This document shows positions 10,001 to 22,254 of a stretch of 64,000 nt of DNA, in pieces; positions within the stretch are counted from its first letter, which is position 1; every line of letters begins with the position of its first letter. The position numbers were made by a program, and so were the translations under genes. The stretch comes from Psoroptes ovis (lineage: Eukaryota; Arthropoda; Arachnida; Sarcoptiformes; Psoroptidae). The stretch spans positions 3,782,001 through 3,846,000 of the forward strand of contig PQWQ01000002.1 in the NCBI GenBank assembly GCA_002943765.1. Reading direction: 5' to 3'. The notes beneath the pieces are model-generated. The model worked only from the letters and a program-made list of their open reading frames with translations. It did no database searches and was not told the DNA's origin.

Positions 10001-11204
10001 CAAGATGCAATGGTTGAAATTGAACGAGCAGGATTATTTTCTAATGGTATAATTTTTTTTGTGAATCCAATGAAAATCTAAATTATTTTTCTTTTTTATA
10101 TAGATTTTCTGAACAATCTTGACAAAGAATATCGCAATGCAAAATCAATTTGTCAAATGAATAGATTAATTAGAAATTTAAATCATCGATTGAACGATTT
10201 GATTCCAGGTGGAAAAATTAATTATCGTCGTCTGGATGAATACGAGGAACATCGTCAAGCTGTCGAACGTTTGAAACGAGATAAAGAAACGCAAATCGAA
10301 TGTGCTGAGAAAATGTTTGATTTAATTCGTCGTATTGAACAGCAAAAGAATGACATTATCATTCGTACATATAAACAAGTTAATGTGAATTTCAAAGAAA
10401 TTTTCAAACAACTTGTGCCGAATGGGTCAGCATTTTTAAGATTTTTAAAACGTGACGATTTCAACGCCGAAAACAGAGTAACATCATCAACAGCCGAGTC
10501 TTCTTCTCTATCTTCAACTATTTCTTCAGGCAATTCATTGGAGAATAGTTCAAATAAAGTATCATCCACCAATGAATCATCATTTAGTGCTTCAAGCACT
10601 TTGGAATCATCATTAGAACAAGGTAGTGTCTCGTTCCTATTGTTGACTAAGGCTAATGAAATTTATGTGCCATCCAATGATTATAGAACATTTCATCGAA
10701 AAAATTGATTCATTTTCTGGCATAGAAATTGTTATATCATTTGAAGAGAATGTTGAACCCAAACGTGATTTATTATCACTATCAAGTGGACAAAAAACAT
10801 TAGTTTCAATGGCTTTGATTTTAGCATTACAACAAGTCGATCCAACACCGTTTTATATATTTGATGAATTGGATCAAAATCTTGATTCACAAAGTCGTAA
10901 ACTTGTAGCAAATATTTTAAGTAAATTTGGTGGCGGTAATAATGTTAATGATCGCAATGAAATCGGATCATCTACACCGCAATTACAGAAACGAAAACAA
11001 TTTATTCTGACAACATTTCGATCAGAATTAGTTTGTCAATCAGATCGTTGTTTTGGCGTTAAGTATTCGAATAAGGTTTGTATGAATTTTTTTCACTTCA
11101 ATTTTTCACTTTAATTTTTATTTTAGATAAGTCAAGTTCAACGTATTTCACGCCAATCAGCATTAGAATTTTTATCACAAATACCGGAGTCGAAAATGGA
11201 TTGA
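7088..11204 (+). CDS. SMC3: SMC3-like cohesin ATPase (divergent)
   Basis: Chromosome-structure ATPase of the cohesin ring. Exons 7088-7102, 7169-10046, 10104-10622, 10687-11075 and 11127-11204; introns of 51-66 bp. 1292 residues (human SMC3 1217). Order: Walker A GPNGSGKS (residues 30-37), N-terminal head with GFSRDNSYYLVKQG, long coiled coil, hinge at about 515-680 with the SMC3-type DGYHG, second coiled coil, a Ser-rich linker (also Ser-rich in human SMC3), signature LSSGQK, Walker B FYIFDELDQ with D-loop LD, and C-terminus FGVKYSNK. SMC3 is preferred over other SMCs by the head and tail segments. Odd: where human SMC3 has Lys105-Lys106 this protein has Thr102-Ile103; the signature is LSSGQ, not LSGGQ; the hinge is poorly conserved. 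It may be a fast-evolving SMC3 or a second copy. The exon 3/4 junction is needed to bridge two frames. Confidence 0.9.
11117..11122 (-). terminator. Probable poly(A) signal of the minus-strand gene
   Basis: AATAAA on the minus strand (TTTATT on plus), 88-93 bp past the stop of the 11210-11938 gene and lying inside the last SMC3 intron. The reciprocal plus-strand signal for SMC3 is first seen at 11544-11549, inside the opposing gene. Confidence 0.5.
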
Positions 11205-11209
11205 TTTCA

Positions 11210-11938
11210 TTATTTTGAACATGAAAATTTGAACATTTTGTGTATTCTTACAACAAATTCAATTATAATTCGTTCTTTACGTTTAGAATCTTGTTCGATA
11301 TCAGGATCATCATACGGTGATGAATTACCTCTCATTATGTAAGCCATATTGATTAAATAATTTGGCCATTTAATTTGTGATTGTTGAAATTTTTTCTTAA
11401 TTAAATTCCATTGATAAACACCAATACATTGACATACATCCCATTCATCCCATTCTACTAGTGTAAAACGATTACGATTGATAACTTGTAAAAAATTTTT
11501 AACATCATCGTCGTTTAAAAAATTAATTTTAACAATTTTCCTAAATAAATAATCATATAATATCAATGTTGTTGAATTTTCCCATTCACCAATCGTTATG
11601 AAATTGTTCCAATCTAATTCATATTTCCAATATTTTGATGATATAAATTGGAAATTATGATTCTTGTTAATTTTTGCTGAATATTGTTCAAATAAATTTT
11701 TGAATTTATCATTCGACAATGTCTGCGCTGATATTATTATATTCAAATACATTGGTGTTGATTCCAAAATGATTGGCAAATAATTTAAAACATTATTTTT
11801 GTCCATGAAATCATTTAAAATCATTAGACAATCCCATTTATTTTTAATTAGTTCATCATTTTCATCCATATTCAAATTATTGTTATTATTATTATTATTA
11901 TTCGAATCAATTTCAATAATTTCATTCAGATTAGACAT
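11210..11938 (-). CDS. Unrecognised 242-residue protein convergent with SMC3
   Basis: I do not recognise this protein. It is a single intact reading frame starting at an ATG (11938) and ending in TAA (11212-11210). The N-terminus is acidic with a run of nine Asn (codons AAT), followed by a folded-looking region rich in Trp, Tyr and Phe (for example KYWKYELDW, ITIGEWENSTTL, LVEWDEWDVCQCIG) and a basic C-terminus. No signal peptide or membrane helix is evident. Its stop is 5 bp from the SMC3 stop, so the two mRNAs must overlap at their 3' ends. Length, amino-acid mix and mixed codon use differ from the poly-A/T driven shadow frames elsewhere, which supports a real gene. Confidence 0.7.
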   Translation of the reverse strand: MSNLNEIIEIDSNNNNNNNNNLNMDENDELIKNKWDCLMILNDFMDKNNVLNYLPIILESTPMYLNIIISAQTLSNDKFKNLFEQYSAKINKNHNFQFISSKYWKYELDWNNFITIGEWENSTTLILYDYLFRKIVKINFLNDDDVKNFLQVINRNRFTLVEWDEWDVCQCIGVYQWNLIKKKFQQSQIKWPNYLINMAYIMRGNSSPYDDPDIEQDSKRKERIIIEFVVRIHKMFKFSCSK

Positions 11939-12174
11939 TTTAATTGGAATTCATGGAATTTTCAAAGATTTTTCTTTTTTTGAATTAATCAAAATTTGAA
12001 TTTCAATGGAAATTTAATTTGATTTTTTTTTCTAAATGGAAATTTCCATTAAATTGAATTTTATATTAATTTGATATTGACATTATTTTTTTCTTATTAA
12101 ATGAAAATAGGGTAATTTTTTTTAAAGAATTTCTCTTTTTCATAGAAATATATTGAGAAAAAAAACATTTGAAA
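11939..12174. other. 236-bp divergent spacer
   Basis: Lies between the starts of two divergent unrecognised genes. It shows several copies of a GGAATTTCCATTT-like AT-rich motif (roughly 11944-12060: GGAAATTT, GGAAATTTCC) but no recognisable promoter. Confidence 0.4.
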
Positions 12175-13026
12175 ATGTTTGAAATTAAATTGAATCTAAC
12201 TTTAATGATGATAGTAATAAAAATAATGACAATTTTATCGATTCCAAAAGTTTTAGGTGTTAAACAATTTAAAATAAATGATCATAACACAACCATTTCT
12301 CAATCATTTTCGATGATTGATTCAATGGTAGAAAATGGTAGAAATGTTTTTGACAATAGCAGTGAAAATAATAATGGCATTAATAATAGTTATGGTCATC
12401 AATCAATTTTATTCGAACAACTGCAGCAACAACAACGAAATGATACTAATAATATTGATGATGATTATTTTTTAAATTATAATCAATATATTGGTTGGAT
12501 TTCATCGATTTATATGACGATAATTATATTTATCTACATATTTTCAAGTATTTATTTGTGCATCAGCGAAAAAAAAATTCCACATATTTCATTTGCTTTT
12601 TCTGCCTGTAATAATATAGGAATCGATATAATCACAGAGATTTGTCATGGAAATTTTGATTCAATTAGACCGGTAAATTTAATATCGAACGATGATAATG
12701 ATAATGACGATGGTGATAGTGATAGTATTGAGCATCGAAGAACAATTGAACAACAACATGATGAACAACAAGAACGACAAACAACATTGACACCTGGATT
12801 AAGTTTTCATAAACGCAATCATTTTCAACAATTGTCATCATCATCATCATCAATTAAAATGAACAATAATCATGATAAACGAGACACGAATAGTAGTATT
12901 AATAAAAATGTATCGAATTCTTTGAAATTAAGCGTTAATGATTGTCAAAAACAGTTAGAAATTCCAATCATTTCAAAATTAGTACAAAAATTTGCAACCA
13001 AAACCAATTTTCATCAACAACAATAA
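12175..13026 (+). CDS. Unrecognised Asn/Asp/Gln-rich single-pass membrane protein
   Basis: 283 residues in one exon from the ATG at 12175; not recognised. Residues 1-27 (leucine, isoleucine and methionine rich, after one Lys) resemble a signal peptide. A low-complexity Asn/Gln/Ser-rich ectodomain with several NxS/T sites (for example NTT, NSS) follows. A strong hydrophobic helix at about residues 105-126 (WISSIYMTIIIFIYIFSSIYL) precedes a region containing CNNIGIDIITEICHG, then an acidic, Gln- and Ser-rich tail. The layout suggests a type I membrane protein with a disordered cytoplasmic tail. AATAAA overlaps the end of the gene. The frame is longer than nearby shadow frames and has a clear domain order, but the gene rests on composition alone. 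Confidence 0.55.
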   Translation: MFEIKLNLTLMMIVIKIMTILSIPKVLGVKQFKINDHNTTISQSFSMIDSMVENGRNVFDNSSENNNGINNSYGHQSILFEQLQQQQRNDTNNIDDDYFLNYNQYIGWISSIYMTIIIFIYIFSSIYLCISEKKIPHISFAFSACNNIGIDIITEICHGNFDSIRPVNLISNDDNDNDDGDSDSIEHRRTIEQQHDEQQERQTTLTPGLSFHKRNHFQQLSSSSSSIKMNNNHDKRDTNSSINKNVSNSLKLSVNDCQKQLEIPIISKLVQKFATKTNFHQQQ

Positions 13027-13027
13027 C

Positions 13028-13033
13028 AATAAA
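13028..13033 (+). terminator. Poly(A) signal after the membrane protein gene
   Basis: AATAAA two bases after the TAA stop; further AATAAA-like sites follow within 70 bp. Confidence 0.5.
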
Positions 13034-16000
13034 GTTTATCGATGATAGGCAAAAAAATAAAATAAGATTTAAAAAATAAATTATTCAGCATTTTATTATG
13101 TGTATGTTTGTGTTCAAAGAATAGATCGCTACACAAACATCTTAATTATTATTATTTTTATATAGTCTAAAATTTTGTTCAATTTTCACGCAAAAATGTG
13201 AAATAATGAATGGAAAAATACAATTAAATATTTTGATATGTATTAAATTCAAGTAAACAATAAAAAAACAAATTTCATCAAAATTTTTTCTGTTCATTCA
13301 TTCATTTAGTTTCAATAAAAATTTCCATTTTTTTTTCAAAGAAAACTTGAAAAGAAATTTAATTTCATTGAAAAATTGATAGAAAAAAAATGAAAAATTC
13401 ATCAATATCGGGCAAATTTCATTTGAAAAATTCATACTCTTTCAAATACTAAAATTAAACAAATTCCATTAAACTAATTATCCGTGAATTTTACCCTGAA
13501 ATGGGCCAACGAATTTTATTTTTTCAGTGAAAAAAAAATGCCGACTAGTAAAATTGGAATTATACTCTTCTGATTTAATTTAGTTTTTTTAAATTTTTTG
13601 AAAATTATCGATCTAATGCTATTGGGGCCATCAATGTTTTTACATTTTCCAAGGTTTCAAATGATGTTATACGAATAAATAAGAAACTTTGATGCCGAAC
13701 TTTGACCACGGAAATAATTTTATTAAATCGTTTAAAGCATAAAACATTTAGGAAGAATATTCCATGTTCGTATTGAATATATTTGACATCAATGTTGGAA
13801 AATGAATTTGATGAAGTATCATTTCATCATTCAAGTGCAAACTTCACATGTGCATCAGAACAAACCAAAAAACCGAACCACTACGCTGTGCATGAGTTTT
13901 CCCGGTTTTTTTTCGTATTTTTTACATTTTCGTATTTACCATTTGTTCCATTTACCAAACGATTAAATCATGATTTTACAAAATGCTGCCACCACCACAA
14001 CAAAATTGGATTGGATTCTGGATTCTAGATCCTTTTTTCCATAGATTTTTGCTTATATTCCAATTTATTATGGGTGTCGAATAAGCAATGTTATTTTATT
14101 TTCATTTTTTCATTGGTCTAAATTTGAAATATACAAGCATTAAAAGCAAAAAGTAGAAGCATTTTGGTGATTTGAATTTTTGTGCTTTCATTTACATTAC
14201 ATTAAACTTGATCACTGAACACACATATAAGTGAAATGAATTTTGCATCAAACATTTTCGAAAAAAACAATGTTTTTTTTCATATTTCATTTGATTTTCA
14301 ATTTCTGAAATTGAAATTTTTTCTTCAAATTTTTGTTTTTCATCTGAACATTTATTCATATTTTTTTTACTGGCAATGTATTGTACACTCTCTACCATTT
14401 CAAGTTTTGTTTTTGTGAAAAATTTTACTTTAAATTTTAAAATTTCAAAATGAAATTGGAAATCAAAGAAATTCAATCGAAATCTGTATTTGTTTGATCA
14501 AATTTTATTTTTCTCTGAATCAATTTTCAATATTTACAAGCAACAAATCAACGTGAAACAATTTTTCTTTCTTATTGGTGAAAGTAAATTTTATATGAAT
14601 CAAAAATATTTTAATATTTTTTTTCCGATAAAAAATTCTTCAATGAAAAATTTTGCATTTGCAATTGAATGAAACAGCTTGTTTTATTTCTTGTTGTATA
14701 TTTTTTGCTTTGATTTAATCAGTGTTTTTAAAATTTTTAAATTTTAAAATTCATTCTTCATAGTTCCTTGAATATAAAGATTAATTCTTTTTATTGTTTC
14801 CGTATATTTCAACTATTCAAATGTCAACAAATATTTTTTGTTTTAAATTTTCGCTTCAAAAATAAATAAAATAGAGCCAAAAAAATTGAATCAAATCATT
14901 TATCATTCTTGTGTGTGTGTTTTTATGTTTGAATGTTGTTTTGTTTCTTATCAGCTAATTTGTTAAAATTTTTATTTCATTTCGAAATGTGAAATTAATC
15001 CCAAAACACGCCAAAAATATATGAATTAAATGAGACAGAAAAAAATAATCAGACCAGCGAATAATTTGTATGTTGTTGTATTATGAATATATGTGAAATT
15101 TCGATGAATAATTATCGATTGAAATTAAACAAAAAAAAAAAAAGAATTGAAATTTTGAAATGATTATCATTCTTTAAAAATTCATTTTACAACAATTTTT
15201 CATTTTATTTATTTATTTATTTATTCTTCAAATCAAAATCAATTCAATTTTTTTTGTAGATTTTGTTTAGTAAAAATAAAATAAAAATTTTGTGATCAAT
15301 CGATTCAATCGACCGATCGATCGATTCAATAGATTTTTATTTTTTTCATTCAACTCTATGAATGTTCAAAAGACTAAAATATCGATTTTTAAACACATAT
15401 AAAATTTATTTTTTCAAAGAATTTTACATTTAATCAATTGAAGAATAATAATAATAAAAATTTCATTCATCATTGAACAAATGATTTCGCAACAAAAATA
15501 AAGAAAATCATAGTTTATATGCTTATATTCTGCCATAATTCACAATAATTGTTATCCAGTTGAAAAATACTTGAAGTAAAGTGAATTTTGATTAAATGTA
15601 ATTCGCCTGAAAAAAAAATGTAAATTAAATTTTCAATGCAACTACATAGCGAAAAACACGATGACCACGAATGATCTATGAACTAATCATCATCATCATC
15701 ATCATCATAATAATTATGTGGTAAGTTTTTAATAGTTGATATTGATAATTTATTTTTTCATTTATTATAATAATAATAATAATAAATGCTTCGATCAATT
15801 TATTACTGTTTATTATCATAATTTCGAGCGAAAAAAGAAACCAAAAAAAAAGTACCGAAAATGTTATGTGAAATATGAAATTATAAATCGATTTACATTT
15901 AATAAAATCCTTGCATAGGCGTCATTTTATTTTTTCTGTTATGTTTTCAAAAAACCTAAACTCTTTTATCTTATATATTATATTTGTCCATTTCTTTCAA

Positions 16001-16968
16001 TTTATTCAATTTTTTTTCATTCATTCATTCATATAATCTCTTTCAAACCATTCGCTGTTGATGATGGTGAATGACAATAGTAGTGAAAGCTGGTAAATGT
16101 TTGAGCCATATATGAACACATGAAATGAATGTGAATGGTAGAATGTGAATGTAATTTTAATTTGATTTTGCACAAAATTTATTATTAAAATAATAATAAT
16201 ATTAATAATGGTGTGTGTGTGTGTGTGTGTTTTTATATGCAATGTGTGCAATAATATGTATCGTGTAATAATAATGGTGAAAAAATAATAATAACATGTA
16301 ACATTTTTTTCCCACCACCCCTCTCCAATCAAATGATGATAATGATTGTCATTTTTGTTCAATCATTTTTTTTGTGGGTCTCATTTTTTTTTCTTTTGTT
16401 TTATTTCATTTGAAACCAGTATGGATTTTTTTTTGGATGAACGAGAGAAAAGAAAATTGTTGATATATCAAATGCATGTATTGCATTATTTCAAAAACAT
16501 ATTTGGTGTGTGATATATGTGCTAGATTTATGTGAATATACGATAATAATAATAATATCTCCTCAGATCATGATAAAATAATGATCATTATAATAATTTT
16601 TCGTTTTTTTGTTTTATTTTATTTTATTACTTACATTACAAACCATTATTATTATTATTATTATAATCATTTATTAATATTAATATGATTATCATGATGA
16701 TGATGATAATAATAATCCACCAAACACTAAGTGGTGTATGAAAAATTTTAGAGAAAAATTCAAAGAAAAAAATGAAAAATCTTTTATTAAGAATTTAAAA
16801 GACTTGAAATATTCATGATGTAAAATTTAAGGAATCAAACGCTTTCTGTGGAAGCTTTTTTTTCTGAATTTTCATATCATATTATTAATTGTTGAAAATT
16901 TTTTTACTGTTTTTCAATGGTTTTCTACTGAATTTCAAATTAATTTGACTCTTCACTTGACTATAGTT
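13034..16968. other. Non-coding AT-rich region
   Basis: No exon recognised on either strand. It contains many short A/T runs, (TTTA)n near 15205-15224, (CAT)n near 15689-15706, a (GT)n run near 16210-16230 and TAA/ATT trinucleotide tracts. Open frames here are short and driven by repeats. Confidence 0.6.
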
Positions 16969-17459
16969 TGTCGCATGCCGAAATGATACACGACAATTAT
17001 TTAAATTGAAAAACTCTTAAAAAGCGCGTGGCTAAAATGCGTTTATTTATTCTAAATTAAAATATTGAAATTTACAAATTATAATACAAAAATTAAAGAA
17101 AAAGTCATAACTTACGTCGTGGCCTTCTTGGTCATCAAACATTGTACATTAACATTACTTGACTTGCTATGAAATGTGACCAAGTGCCTACGACCATAGT
17201 ATTTTTATATGTTTTTTGGTTTACTTTAGGTGTGTTGTGTTGTGTTTGTGTCCTTGAGAATTATATTATACTGTGTTTATGTCTTTGTATGGTCAATGTT
17301 GTTTACATTCCTTTGATGATATGATAAAAGGGTTACTTTGGTACTTTAAAATGAGTTTGCATATGTTGATGGTGATAATATAAACTTTGACAATATTTTT
17401 CTAAAACTTATTTCCAAGGTTGAAGGTTGCCTACGTGACCTTTTACTCGTCACACGACA
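16969..17459 (-). mobile_element. Solo LTR of an LTR retrotransposon
   Basis: A 491-bp block with visibly different composition, beginning TGTCG and ending CGACA (TG...CA with 5-bp inverted ends) and flanked by an identical 6-bp direct repeat ATAGTT (16963-16968 and 17460-17465). No internal region is attached, so it is a solo LTR left by recombination. Orientation is inferred as minus: on that strand a CATATAAAAATAC TATA box (around 17203-17211) is followed by AATAAATAAA (17051-17042), the U3-R order. The full element at 54651-58258 has the same TSD length, the same orientation and nearly the same TATA context (CATATAAAAACAC), suggesting a related family. Confidence 0.85.
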
Positions 17460-18666
17460 ATAGTTGTTTTGTGAAAAGTCAATTTTATATTTTGCATCCC
17501 AATGATCGATTATGAATCTGTGCATTTTTGACGTGATTCAATGATCATGTGGATGCAATTTTTTCTAAGATTCATAATTTTGTATCTCAAATATCTTTTA
17601 TCATTATTATTAATCATAATATTCATTTTTATTACAATTTCCATGAATTTTTTTCAAGAACTAGCCAAAATGAAGCAAAAAAAATACCAGAACATCTCAC
17701 AAAGATTAGATACATACACATACACATCATAAAATAATGATAATCATTTGATTTTATGATAAAAAAATTTCTATTGCAGAAATATATATCTAAACACTGA
17801 AATTCAATGAAATGAAATGAGTAAATGTATCAATGAATTAATAAAATTAATAAACAATCATAATACTAATAATACTTGAAAATATTAATATTTGAAATGT
17901 TGAAAAATGCATTGAAGAGTCCCAATTATATGCAATTTATTCAATAATTCAATGTTTTCCCATTGAAAGAGAGAGCCAAAAATCATGATTCTTGAAAATG
18001 ATCATGAATGATTTAAATTATTTTTTTATTTTATTCATTTATTTTTATTTTCATTTTATGGACATAAAACGTTCATATCATCCATGTATTATTATTATTG
18101 GTACCGGAATAGAAATAAAAAAACATTAATGAAATTGAAATTGAATTCAAATGATTATTACTAGTATTATTATTTTTATGATGATTATGTGTTTCTGTTA
18201 TGAGTTTTTATTTCATTTTATTTTCATTTCGATAAGAAATCTAATTTTGAATAATGATTTTATTCTATTTTTGCTACTGTTTTTCTTGTTGTTGTATTTG
18301 ATACATTTTCCAAAAAAAAAAAAAAAAAAAATGAAAATAACCAAAAAATATATTTCTATTTCAATGTTTTCATCATCACTATTATTGCTGCAGTTGACTA
18401 TAATCATTATTTAAATCAGATATAATGATGATATAATCATGATGAGCAAGATAGAATGAGTTAAATATGTGAGAATATATAATATACATAAATGTTGATG
18501 CTTGAAATATATTTCTATTTTTTTTTTCAAAATTTTTAAAATTTGAAATTAAAACTTTGTTGAAATTGAAATTGAGTAAAAAATAAAAAATTTATTTTTC
18601 AGAAATTCTGTTGCAATTTTCGCTCATATATAAATACAATTTCTGTTCATTTTAACCTTTTACTAT

Positions 18667-18744
18667 AAGGTTGTCCAGGAAATTTTTGCCGGTAATATCG
18701 TAGAAAATAATCAGAAAATCGGCAAGAACATTTCGGACAATCTA
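18667..18744. repeat. Short foldback repeat, possible remnant of a mariner-type MITE
   Basis: Arms at about 18668-18690 and 18720-18743 are inverted copies with a few mismatches (AGGTTGTCC...TTTTTGCCG against AGATTGTCC...TTCTTGCCG), separated by about 30 bp. The outer ends abut TA on both sides. The GGTTGTCC end is reminiscent of mariner-like termini, but the unit is only about 78 bp, so identity is tentative. Confidence 0.4.
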
Positions 18745-21700
18745 TTAAATTATTATTTTCGTTGATTGAATTCAGAGGGCAAAAAACTCAAGAGTGCAAA
18801 ATTTAGTGAATGAAATTTTATTTTGTTTCAATTTAAAAAAAGAAAAAGAAAACTCTATTTTGAATTTGTTTATTTTTTTGCAATCAATTCGAAAACGATG
18901 CGCTTTCTAACTCGCTATTTAAAATGAAATTTTCGTCTACTTTTTTTTTTTTTTTTTTTTTTGAAAATGAAATTTTTTTTTACTATTTTTCAATATGAAA
19001 TTCACTTTAAATTTGAAATTGAAAATTTTGTTTCAAACTTTTTCTCCAGAAAAAAATTTTAAAAATTCAATTTATGTAATTAGTTTTTTATTATTATGAA
19101 AATGATGATGATAGAAAAATTCTAAAAAACAAATGCCAACGAATAATAATTTTTTGCATTTCATTTCAACAATATTTTTAAAAAGAATTATTGTTCAAAA
19201 CGAATATTCTCAATTGTAAAATGTTTGCTGTTCATTTCAAATGATTACAGCAATAACAACAATCGAAATAATTTTTTTGAAATTCTTTCATTTTTAATCG
19301 TTTCGGTCTTGTTTGTTTGTGTGTATTTCAAGTCAAAAACATATTCAAATTCAGTGCAAAATTATCATTATCATTTGTTTGTCTGAAACAATAATTAATG
19401 ATAATTTTAGAAATTGTAAAAGATAATGATGATGATGTTAATGATAATGATTATAATTATAGTTGAAAGATATAAATTATTTTTTTTCTTTCCAAAATTA
19501 TTCGAAACAAAAACAGCAATTTAAAACTTGAATAATCATTTTTCATAAACAAATATTGAACATTTTAATATTTAAATATGAATTTTTTTTTTAAATTCAA
19601 AAACATGAATAAATCATCATCAAACCACAATCTAATTGGATGAAGAAATTTTAAAATTTCAAAATTTTAATACGAAAAGTTTTTTTGGCTTCCTTTTTGT
19701 CCAGAAATTATTATCCTTCTACGAAGATCATTAGTGAAGACAATGGATGTGTTTATTTAATGATGATATACTCAAAATCCTAGATCAACATGGATTTTTT
19801 GGCCAGAATTTTTGTTCATTAATCGTTAATTTGGTCAATTAATCAATCGATGAATTATTGGGTGAAAATTTTGGTATTTAATGAATTTTTTCATTGTCGC
19901 CTTTATTTTGTTTGTTATTAATTCAATTCTCTAAAAATTAATTTCATGAGAATTATTTTATTTCCAATTATTAATAAATGAATTTCAAATATATTTCCGT
20001 GTTCCCATATATTTGATATCATTGATTTATTTGCGACAGTTATGATGATGATTTCACGAGAAAATTTCAATTCCATCATTATTCGATCGCAAATACATGC
20101 ATTTAATATAACTGTAATAAAATGAATCTGAAAATGATTGGAAATTATATTTAATGATGATGATGATTATGATTATCTCACTTGACAATAATTTTTTTCA
20201 CTTTCTCACATAACTATCAAAAAATATTTTTTTCTAATATTAACACTGATCTTATGGTGATTAGAGATTTTATTATTGTTTAAAAAAAAAATTGTCAATC
20301 AAAATCGAAAGCAAACAACAAATAAAAAAAGCGTCAAAAGTTTCAAATGTTTTATTGTGAATTTTTTTATAATGTAAATATTTGAATTTCTATTCACATA
20401 TTGAATATTGATTCACGCACATCAAATTCATTTTTATATTGGTGCATGAAAATTGATCAAATTAAACGTGCATAGATTATTAATTTTTGTTCTTGCGTTG
20501 GGTGCATGTGTGTGTGTGAACATAAATGAAAAATAATAATTTTTAATTTAATTTTTTTTCATATCTGATTTACATATGATGCAAAATTTGTTCAATCAAT
20601 TTTTGATCATAATTGAAAGCGAAAACTATTGCGGAATAAAGTAGAAACCAAACAGCAATGCATTGATCGACCAGAATACCTGAGAATAATAGATAATGGA
20701 TGTTTTGAATATTTGGAATATTTCATTTTCATTTCTTTGGACAGTTTAATTGTTTTTCAATTTTTTCTAAGAATAATATTCCATATTCCATATTCCTGTT
20801 TACCATTACTGACATCATTTTATAATTGCATATCCTTGATTGTCAATAAAAAATGATAATTTTGACATAAACAAACAAACAAATAATTATCCGTTGACTG
20901 AATATTCAATAAGAGAATGATGATGATAATCATAATAAATAATATGCAATGACAATCATGTGATCAAAAACAAATAAACAAATGAGATTGTGGATAGCGA
21001 AACATGTAAAAATGAAATTGAATTATTCATGCTTAAACAAATAACATGATATTAACAACAAAAATTGAAAATATTTAATAGAAAACAATAATAATGGAGA
21101 GAATTTCATAATTTTTTTCTCACAATTCTTTCACTCTTGATTCTGTACACATTTATAAACAAGCTTGTTCAATATCAGTGAAAAGACTGGATGAACGAAA
21201 AATGAATGAATCAATGAATGAAACGACTGATATGATTATATTCGATTCAAAGATAATCAATAATTTTTCTCATTGTGAAACGAAATATAGATTTCAAGAA
21301 TTTAATCAACCGAAAATGATTGAAAAACAATCATCAAAAAAAAAAAAAAAAAAAAAAAAGCGCTAGAAAGAGTGAAAATATCGTCAATATCTCCAATGTA
21401 TTGAATAACAACAAAAATTTCGATAAAAATTGTGAAAAAAAAAATTTTCCAGCATCGATAAGAGAATACATTTTAAAATAAATTTATGGAATCGAAAATA
21501 TTTTTTAAATCAATAATTATAATAATAATAAGAAAAAGAAGATATCAAAAGCAGCAACCATAATGACTTTGAATAGTTATAATAATAATAACTGTAACTA
21601 TACTCTAACAGTTAATCACCATCATTTAGCGTTATGATAATAATAATAGTAATAATCCATAATATCATTATTATTTATTCGATTCCAGTGATTTCAGTGT

Positions 21701-22199
21701 GTTCATATTTTCATTATTATTATGATTAGATGTTCAAAAAAAAAAAAAAAATGATGATCATGAATGTTGATCAATGATGGTGAAATGGAGCATCTTTTGT
21801 TTTGAAGCAGTCCAAAAAAACTGAAGAAAAAAAATGAAAATAATAACATTGATGATCATCATCATTATCGATGATTGAACAGAAAAAAAATGAAATGAAA
21901 ATTCTTTCATATATATGTTTCATGTTTCCATTCATATCAACACAATTGAACAATATTTGACGATTCAATCTTTCGATCACGATCGATCGATTTTTTTTTA
22001 TTTTTCGTTTTGTTTTATTTTTTTTCCATAGTATGGTTATAATCATTATTATGATGATTGTTCAATCGTTTATTTATCTATTTCATAGAGATCCAAAGAA
22101 ATGAAATGATCATCACTGAAACAAACCAAATTTTTTTGTTCAAAGAATTTTTTCTTATTTGGTTTAATTTGATAGCATATAATTTTAATATTTATTTAT

Positions 22200-22200
<1 letters not shown>

Positions 22201-22253
<53 letters not shown>
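22201..22253. repeat. Poly(T) tract, 53 bases
   Basis: An uninterrupted run of 53 T, the longest homopolymer in the window; length is likely polymorphic and error-prone. No target-site duplication or retroposed body was recognised next to it. Confidence 0.95.

Positions 22254-22254
<1 letters not shown>

Noticed and set aside
10255..10599. Minus-strand frame of 114 codons in SMC3 exon 3
   Set aside because: Antisense shadow of the Ser-rich linker.
16021..16362. Minus-strand frame with an HTHTHT run
   Set aside because: Created by a GT/CA microsatellite and TAA repeats in non-coding DNA.
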